Positions 39,231-43,460 of a stretch of DNA of 43,460 bases are shown here, one piece after another; the first letter of the stretch is position 1, and each line of letters starts with the position of its first letter. This DNA is from Caulobacteraceae bacterium (GTDB lineage Bacteria > Pseudomonadota > Alphaproteobacteria > Caulobacterales > Caulobacteraceae): the NCBI GenBank assembly GCA_025450315.1, contig JANWHQ010000157.1:1-43460 (forward strand). Reading direction: 5' to 3'. Position numbers and translations under genes: made by a program. The notes below the pieces were generated by a model. It saw only the letters and a list, made by a program, of their open reading frames with translations, ran no database searches and had not been told where the DNA came from.

Positions 39231-39301
39231 TTGAGCGCATAAGCATATCCTTATACGTCTCTGTCATTCCGCCGACGACAGACGCGGCGGCTTGGATATG
39301 C
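39231..39301 (+). promoter_or_regulatory. metK promoter with dyad operator and spaced inverted repeat
   Basis: TTGAGC (39231-39236), 16 nt, TATACG (39253-39258) can serve as promoter. The spacer holds the dyad ATAAG-catatc-CTTAT (39239-39254). GCATATCC at 39243-39250 recurs as its exact complement GGATATGC at 39294-39301, 51 bp away, directly before the GGAGG Shine-Dalgarno (39302-39306). Between them CCGCCG...CGGCGG and TCTGTC...GACAGA can form alternative stems. No known SAM riboswitch pattern was recognised. Confidence 0.5.
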
Positions 39302-39311
39302 GGAGGCCAGG

Positions 39312-40478
39312 GTGGCGCGTTCGTCCTATCTGTTCACGAGCGAGAGCGTTTCTGAGGGTCACCCCGACAAGGTGGCCGACCGGATTTCCGACACGGTGGT
39401 GGACGCCTTCCTGGGCGCCGACCCCTATGCGCGGGTGGCCTGCGAGACCATGGTCACCACGCAGCGGATCATCATCGCCGGGGAGGTTCGCGGGCCGGGC
39501 GCGGTCGTCGAAAGCCTGGAGGAGAAGATCCGGGCCGCGGTCAAGGACATCGGCTACGAGCAGCACGGCTTCCACTGGGCCACCGCCGACTACGCCTGCT
39601 ACCTGCACGCCCAATCCTCCGACATCGCCATGGGCGTGGACGCGGCGGGCAACAAGGACGAGGGCGCCGGCGACCAGGGCATCATGTTCGGCTATGCGAC
39701 GAACGAGACGCCCGAGCTGATGCCGGCGACGCTGCAGTACTCGCACAACATCCTCAAGGTGCTGGCTGACGCCCGCCACGCCGACCGCAACATGGGCCTG
39801 GAGCCCGACGCCAAGAGCCAGGTCACCCTGGTCTACGAGAACGGCAAGCCGGTCCGCGCCACCTCGATCGTGCTGTCCACCCAGCACAAGGACGGGCTGA
39901 CGCCCCAGGATGTGCGGGTGATCGTGGAGCCCTACATCCGCAAGGTGCTGCCCGACGGCTTCATCACCTCAGAGACCGAGTGGCACGTGAACCCCACCGG
40001 CAACTTCGTGATCGGCGGGCCGGACGGCGACTGCGGTCTGACCGGGCGCAAGATCATCGTCGACACCTACGGCGGCGCGGCTCCGCACGGCGGCGGCGCC
40101 TTCTCGGGCAAGGACCCCACCAAGGTCGACCGCTCGGCCGCCTACATCGCCCGCTATCTGGCCAAGAACGTCGTGGCCGCGGGGCTGTCGGACAAGTGCA
40201 CCATCCAGATCGGCTATGCGATTGGCGTCTCCAAGCCGCTGAGCTTCTACGTCGACCTGCACGACACCGGCCGCGTCGATCCGGCCCGGCTCGAGAAGGT
40301 GCTTCCCGATCTGGTCGGCGGCTGCTCGCCCCGGGCCATCCGCGAGCACCTGGGCCTCAACAAGCCGATCTACGCCCGCACCGCCGCCTACGGCCACTTC
40401 GGCCGCCAGCCGGACTCCGAAGGCGGCTTCTCCTGGGAAAAGACCGACCTGACGGGTGAGCTGAAGGGGCTGGCCTGA
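39312..40478 (+). CDS. metK: S-adenosylmethionine synthetase
   Basis: Makes S-adenosylmethionine from methionine and ATP. 388 residues, usual length. Starts at GTG with GGAGG 5 nt upstream; the conserved [23 protein letters not shown] follows. [12 protein letters not shown] is the signature hexapeptide region and [19 protein letters not shown] the P-loop-like segment. HWAT and [15 protein letters not shown] replace the shorter consensus between them: an insert-like segment near residue 95 is seen in other alphaproteobacterial MetK. Terminator-like hairpin at 40512-40539 ends the unit. trmB, next to metK in some alphaproteobacteria, is absent. Confidence 0.96.
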   Translation: MARSSYLFTSESVSEGHPDKVADRISDTVVDAFLGADPYARVACETMVTTQRIIIAGEVRGPGAVVESLEEKIRAAVKDIGYEQHGFHWATADYACYLHAQSSDIAMGVDAAGNKDEGAGDQGIMFGYATNETPELMPATLQYSHNILKVLADARHADRNMGLEPDAKSQVTLVYENGKPVRATSIVLSTQHKDGLTPQDVRVIVEPYIRKVLPDGFITSETEWHVNPTGNFVIGGPDGDCGLTGRKIIVDTYGGAAPHGGGAFSGKDPTKVDRSAAYIARYLAKNVVAAGLSDKCTIQIGYAIGVSKPLSFYVDLHDTGRVDPARLEKVLPDLVGGCSPRAIREHLGLNKPIYARTAAYGHFGRQPDSEGGFSWEKTDLTGELKGLA

Positions 40479-40511
40479 CGTCCCTTCGGCGCCGACGAAG
40501 CCGAGATCGCG

Positions 40512-40548
40512 CCGCCGCTCCGGGCTTCCGGGGCGGCGGTCGTCGTTT
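40512..40548 (+). terminator. Rho-independent terminator of metK
   Basis: A 12-bp stem (40512-40523 with 40528-40539, one T-G wobble) closes a GCTT loop and is followed by TCGTCGTTT. It begins 33 bp after the metK stop and is the best terminator in the window. The rest of the 230-bp gap to the HNH gene shows nothing else recognisable apart from the GGAGG at 40697-40701. Confidence 0.7.
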
Positions 40549-40708
40549 GAGCGCCCGAGTCATGGAGCTGTCGCCGAATCAGGCCTAGGCTTGCGTCGCG
40601 TCGGCCGATCGGGCTGATTGAGCGCCGGCGTAGACGGAAGGAGACACGTCTTCAGTCGGTTCGCGTTCGTCCCATTGGAACATCCAGGCCTCGGCTGGAG
40701 GCGCGCCC

Positions 40709-41269
40709 ATGCAGGTGCTTGAATCTCCGCCGCCCGGCCGTCCGGCCCTCGTGCTCAACGCCGACTACCGGCCGCTGTCCTACTATCCCCTGTCGCTGTG
40801 GCCCTGGCAGGAGGTGGTCAAGGCGGTGTTCCTCGACCGCGTCGACGTGATCTCGACCTACGACACGGTGATCCGCTCGCCCAATTTCGAGATGGCGCTG
40901 CCGAGCGTGGTTTCGCTCAAGCATTTCGTGGCCCAGGACCGGCCGCCGGCCTTCACCCGCTTCAACCTGTTCCTGCGCGACGCCTTCTCCTGCCAGTACT
41001 GCGGCTCGGGCGAGGACCTGACCTTCGACCACATCGTGCCGCGCTCGCGGGGCGGGCGCACGACCTGGGAGAACATCGTCACCGCCTGCGCGCGCTGCAA
41101 TCTGCAGAAGGGCGGCCGCACGCCGCGCGAGGCCGACATGTTCCCCCGCCACAAGCCCCAGCGGCCCAACATGTACGAGCTGCAGGAGCGCGGACGCAGG
41201 TTCCCGCCCAACCACCTGCACCACAGTTGGCTCGACTATCTGTACTGGGACATCGAGCTGGAAGCCTGA
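40709..41269 (+). CDS. HNH endonuclease family protein
   Basis: 186-residue protein. The HNH domain (about 92-140) has zinc ligands Cys95/Cys98 (CQYC) and Cys127/Cys130 (CARC), the catalytic DH at 107-108 (LTFDHIVPRSRGG) and Asn122 and Asn131 (WENIVTAC, CNLQKG). The N-terminus ALVLNADYRPLSYYPLSLWPWQEVVKAV and C-terminus HHSWLDYLYWDIELEA mark a chromosomal family widespread in alphaproteobacteria and actinobacteria. Its role is unknown; there is no restriction-methylase or phage gene nearby. GGAGG (40697-40701) supports the ATG. Confidence 0.92.
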   Translation: MQVLESPPPGRPALVLNADYRPLSYYPLSLWPWQEVVKAVFLDRVDVISTYDTVIRSPNFEMALPSVVSLKHFVAQDRPPAFTRFNLFLRDAFSCQYCGSGEDLTFDHIVPRSRGGRTTWENIVTACARCNLQKGGRTPREADMFPRHKPQRPNMYELQERGRRFPPNHLHHSWLDYLYWDIELEA

Positions 41270-41564
41270 GCCGTGTCCGCCCGCGCTTCCGGCGGGCATG
41301 GGACCCCAACCGGACGACCGCCGCTGTCCCATCCGTGGATGCTGAAGCTGGGATTTTTCCCTTTTTTGGCGCCGGATGAAGCCGCTGGGCGAGGGAATCG
41401 GCGCTCGAGCCGCCGGAATCACCGGCCCCGATATTGCTGAGGCTCCGGTGTCCGGGGGCGATCACATGGGTGACCGCATCGGACCGATCTCCCTTCGATC
41501 CGGCGAGGGGGTCCCGGTGTGAGGGACCCGCGTCGGGCCGCTCGGGGGCGCCCGGAGGCGGTCC
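41270..41564. other. Intergenic control region before the L,D-transpeptidase gene
   Basis: 295 bp without a gene. From the left it holds GCCCGC-gcttccg-GCGGGC just after the HNH stop (a possible terminator stem); GGGA-tttt-TCCC followed by six T at 41350-41367, a striking AT patch; and a perfect 7-bp dyad GGGTCCC/GGGACCC at 41509-41529, 35 bp before the next ATG. GGAGG at 41554-41558 is its Shine-Dalgarno. No small ORF with good signals was found. Confidence 0.5.
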
Positions 41565-42305
41565 ATGCCCATCCATCCGACGTCGAAGATCGCCGGGTTC
41601 GATGCGCGTCCGCCGCATCCGCTGCGGACCGCCGCAGGCCGGACCTTGCGGCGCAAGGCGGCGGCCATCCTGGCGGCGGCCGTCTGTCTCGACCTGTTCG
41701 CCGCCGGCGCCGCCCTCGCCGAGGCCGCCGTGGGCCCGCACGCAGAGGCGGCGGACTTCCAGGGCGCGCCCGCCTCGAGCGAAGCGCGGCGGATCGCGGA
41801 CTGGGTGGTCCGGGCCGGCGACAATCACGGCATGCCCTTCGTGATCGTCGACAAGAAGAACGCCGAGGTCTTCGTGCTGGATGGCGGCGGCCGGCTCCTC
41901 GGCGCGACCTCCGCCCTGCTGGGCCTGGCCCGCGGCGACGACTCCGCGCCCGGCGTCGGGGATCGCGAGCTGTCGCAGATCCGCCCGGACGAGCGCACCA
42001 CGCCGGCCGGACGCTTCGTGGCGTCCCTCGGCCATGGCCTGGGCAGCCAGGAGATCCTCTGGGTGGACTACGCCAGCGCCCTGGCCCTGCATCGCGTGCT
42101 GGCGGCCAACACGCGCGAGCATCGCCTCGAGCGGCTCGCCGCCGCGTCGCCCAGCGATCGCCGGATCACCTTCGGCTGCATCAACGTGCCGGCAAGCTTC
42201 TACGACCGGGTCGTGCACCCGGCGTTCACGGGGACCAGCGGAGTGGTCTACATCCTGCCGGAGATCAAGCCGCTGGCCGAGGTCTTCCGGGCCTCCGCCT
42301 CCTGA
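41565..42305 (+). CDS. L,D-transpeptidase-like (YkuD-type) secreted protein, paralogue 1
   Basis: 246 residues. A long basic n-region then a hydrophobic segment (about 31-52, ending in ALA-E) indicates Sec export, cleaved or anchored. The catalytic domain spans about 85-235: His176 in LALHRV and the Cys motif ITFGCIN (Cys205, Asn207), 29 residues apart. The YkuD consensus is [S/T]HGC; here Phe replaces the His. GMPFVIVDKKNAEVFVLDGGG and TTPAGRF match the beta-strand start of YkuD domains. It would cross-link peptidoglycan or attach proteins to it. It faces a second copy tail to tail, 7 bp apart. Confidence 0.85.
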   Translation: MPIHPTSKIAGFDARPPHPLRTAAGRTLRRKAAAILAAAVCLDLFAAGAALAEAAVGPHAEAADFQGAPASSEARRIADWVVRAGDNHGMPFVIVDKKNAEVFVLDGGGRLLGATSALLGLARGDDSAPGVGDRELSQIRPDERTTPAGRFVASLGHGLGSQEILWVDYASALALHRVLAANTREHRLERLAAASPSDRRITFGCINVPASFYDRVVHPAFTGTSGVVYILPEIKPLAEVFRASAS

Positions 42306-42312
42306 GCCGGGA

Positions 42313-43002
42313 CTAGCGCGGCGCCTGGAGCGCCAGCTGGACGAAGACCTGCCCGATCGGCCGCGTCTCGGGCAGGATGTAGACCACCCCGCTCGAGGCG
42401 GCGAAGGCCGGATCGATGACCGCGTCGTAGAAGGCGGCGGGGACGTTGATGCAGCCGTAGGAGATGCGCCTCTCCGATGGGGAATTGGACGCCAGCCGCC
42501 GCAACCGGTGCTCGCTCGGATTGGTGGTGATCACCCGGTGCAGGGCGACGCCCGAGGCGTAGTCCACCCAGAGCACGTCCTCTGTCCCCAGATCGCGGCC
42601 GAGCGAGGCTATGAAGCGACCTGCCGGCGTGACGCGATCCCGTGGCCCGATGTCCGCCAGCTTGCGCTGGCCGATGCCGGGGACGATGTCGTCGCCCCGG
42701 GCCAGGCCCAGCAGGGCCGGCGCCGCGCCGGCGAGGCGGCCGCGAGTGTCGAACACGAAGACCTTGGCGGCGACCTTGTCGACGATCACGAAGGGCATGC
42801 CGGCGTTGTCGTGCGCGGCGATCACCCAGTCGGCCATCCGCCGGGCGTCATCCGAGGCGGGCTCGCCGGTGAAGTCGGCCCGCGACGGGATCGCCGCCGG
42901 ACTCTTGACTGGCGCCGCCGCCGCCGTCCCGAGGCAGAGCGCTCCGACCGTCATCAACGCAAATGCGCCGCGCGGGGCGCCGATGACGGCGGACCGGGCC
43001 AA
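42313..43002 (-). CDS. L,D-transpeptidase-like (YkuD-type) secreted protein, paralogue 2
   Basis: 229 residues, aligned without gaps to paralogue 1 over 179 residues (118 identical by hand count). His155 in VALHRV and Cys184 in ISYGCIN are conserved, with Tyr at the position of the usual His before GC. A signal peptide ends near AAAA-P (residues 18-31). The start is a TTG at 43002, which keeps a positive n-region; an ATG at 42954 would shorten it. The stop of a Pro-rich protein gene lies 5 bp upstream, so the two probably form an operon. Confidence 0.85.
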   Translation of the reverse strand: MARSAVIGAPRGAFALMTVGALCLGTAAAAPVKSPAAIPSRADFTGEPASDDARRMADWVIAAHDNAGMPFVIVDKVAAKVFVFDTRGRLAGAAPALLGLARGDDIVPGIGQRKLADIGPRDRVTPAGRFIASLGRDLGTEDVLWVDYASGVALHRVITTNPSEHRLRRLASNSPSERRISYGCINVPAAFYDAVIDPAFAASSGVVYILPETRPIGQVFVQLALQAPR

Positions 43003-43007
43003 GGCGG

Positions 43008-43460
43008 CTAGTTCCGGTCCTGCTTGCGCGGATAGACCGGCGCCACATAGGGCGCTGGCGGCGTTGGCGCCGCCAGCGGCGCTGGGGTGTAGACGACCGG
43101 CAGGGGCGCGGGCGCCGCGGCGACCTGGACGACCGGCATGGCGACCCCGCCGCCGATCACGGCCAGCTGCAGCCCGGCCGGCGCCCCGATCAGCACGGGA
43201 GCCAGGCCCGTGACCAAGGGCGCCACCACCGCCGGCGTCGGGGCGGGAGCGGGGGTCGGAACCGGCGTCGGGGCGGGTGTGGGCGCTGGGGTCGGCGCGG
43301 GCGTCGGAGCCGGTGTCGGCGCGGGCGTGGGGGCCGGTGTTGGAGCCGGAGTCGGAGCCGGAGTCGGAGTCGGAGGCGGGGCAATCGGGCTCGGCGTGCC
43401 GCCGGCACCCGACCCGGGAGCGCCGCCGGTGCCCGAGCCGGGTGCGCCGCCGGCCCCGGG
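43008..43460 (-). CDS. Pro/Gly-repeat surface or secreted protein, N-terminal part outside window
   Basis: 150 codons of a longer reading frame whose start lies beyond the window. The visible part opens with octapeptide repeats [16 protein letters not shown] and GAGGTPSP, then about eleven TPA-type units (PAPT repeats, roughly residues 27-68). A hydrophobic patch [34 protein letters not shown] and the tail [14 protein letters not shown] end it. Such Pro-rich spacers often cross or bind the cell wall. It sits directly upstream of an L,D-transpeptidase gene, which makes a wall-linked role plausible (inference). I recognise no named family. Confidence 0.75.
   Translation of the reverse strand, partial: PGAGGAPGSGTGGAPGSGAGGTPSPIAPPPTPTPAPTPAPTPAPTPAPTPAPTPAPTPAPTPAPTPVPTPAPAPTPAVVAPLVTGLAPVLIGAPAGLQLAVIGGGVAMPVVQVAAAPAPLPVVYTPAPLAAPTPPAPYVAPVYPRKQDRN

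Noticed and set aside
39208..39311. Known SAM or SAM/SAH riboswitch upstream of metK
   Set aside because: Stems can be drawn, but the conserved core sequences of the known classes are not present; kept only as a novel candidate or operator.
40709..41269. HNH gene as part of a restriction or defence system
   Set aside because: No methylase, specificity, ATPase or phage-like gene is near; the family is a common chromosomal one.
41350..41367. Rho-independent terminator GGGA-tttt-TCCC with six T
   Set aside because: The stem has only 4 bp and lies 80 bp beyond the HNH stop; too weak to call, noted within the intergenic entry.
43230..43460. CRISPR array or non-coding tandem repeat
   Set aside because: The units are contiguous without spacers and translate in one frame into PTPA and GxGGAPGS peptides.

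Overview
The window is a GC-rich (roughly 70 %) chromosomal segment of an alphaproteobacterium. Protein content and gene order point to the Caulobacterales, most likely Phenylobacterium or a close relative of Caulobacter: infC-rpmI-rplT-pheST, rplU-rpmA, argH-lipoprotein-lysA, miaB-phoH-ybeY-corC-lnt-XRE-metK, fur starting MDRIE-like, frequent GTG/TTG starts, and intergenic palindromic repeats of the kind common in this order. The genus is an inference. Almost everything is core metabolism, translation and envelope biogenesis. No tRNA, rRNA, CRISPR array, prophage, insertion sequence or plasmid/ICE gene was found.

Layout. 1-2739: end of an EmrAB-type tripartite drug exporter with a divergent LysR regulator. 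2736-5109: cupin-gloB pair, then a methyltransferase and a PII signalling protein. 5408-9258: metX-metW (methionine) divergent from a phosphohistidine phosphatase-DUF952-pyrD run. 9380-14403 (minus strand): infC, rpmI, rplT, pheS, pheT. infC appears to start at an AUU codon. 14502-16980: a GT9 glycosyltransferase, a sugar-nucleotide epimerase and a small secreted protein. 16977-21224: galU, glmS and glmM (nucleotide-sugar and peptidoglycan/LPS precursors). 21460-22882: rpmA, rplU with a long Lys/Ala tail, and a cold-shock gene. 23072-26822: tlpA, argH, an LptM-like lipoprotein and lysA. 26857-32678: murJ, trpS, nfu, a RutE-like nitroreductase, tsaB, rimI and fur. 32675-40478: GST, miaB, phoH, ybeY, corC, lnt, an XRE regulator and metK. 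40709-43460: an HNH protein, two convergent L,D-transpeptidase-like paralogues and a Pro/Gly-repeat protein cut by the window end.

How it works together. The genes supply envelope precursors (galU, glmS, glmM, murJ, lysA), lipoprotein and LPS maturation (lnt, LptM-like), the sulfur/methyl cycle (metX, metW, metK) and translation (infC, L20, L35, L21, L27, pheST, trpS, tsaB, rimI, miaB, ybeY). Genes are packed tightly: twelve neighbouring pairs share a 4-bp stop/start overlap (ATGA, GTGA or TTGA), and two convergent pairs share a CTAG formed by both stop codons.

Most unexplained signal lies in the gaps: at least five kinds of short inverted-repeat element (three full copies of one kind, with stem changes that preserve pairing), a dyad and spaced inverted repeat at the metK promoter, and the infC start context. 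I did not find a convincing wholly new multi-gene system. The best leads are the structured repeat family, the metK control region, the AUU-started infC and the tail-to-tail L,D-transpeptidase pair with an altered active-site motif.
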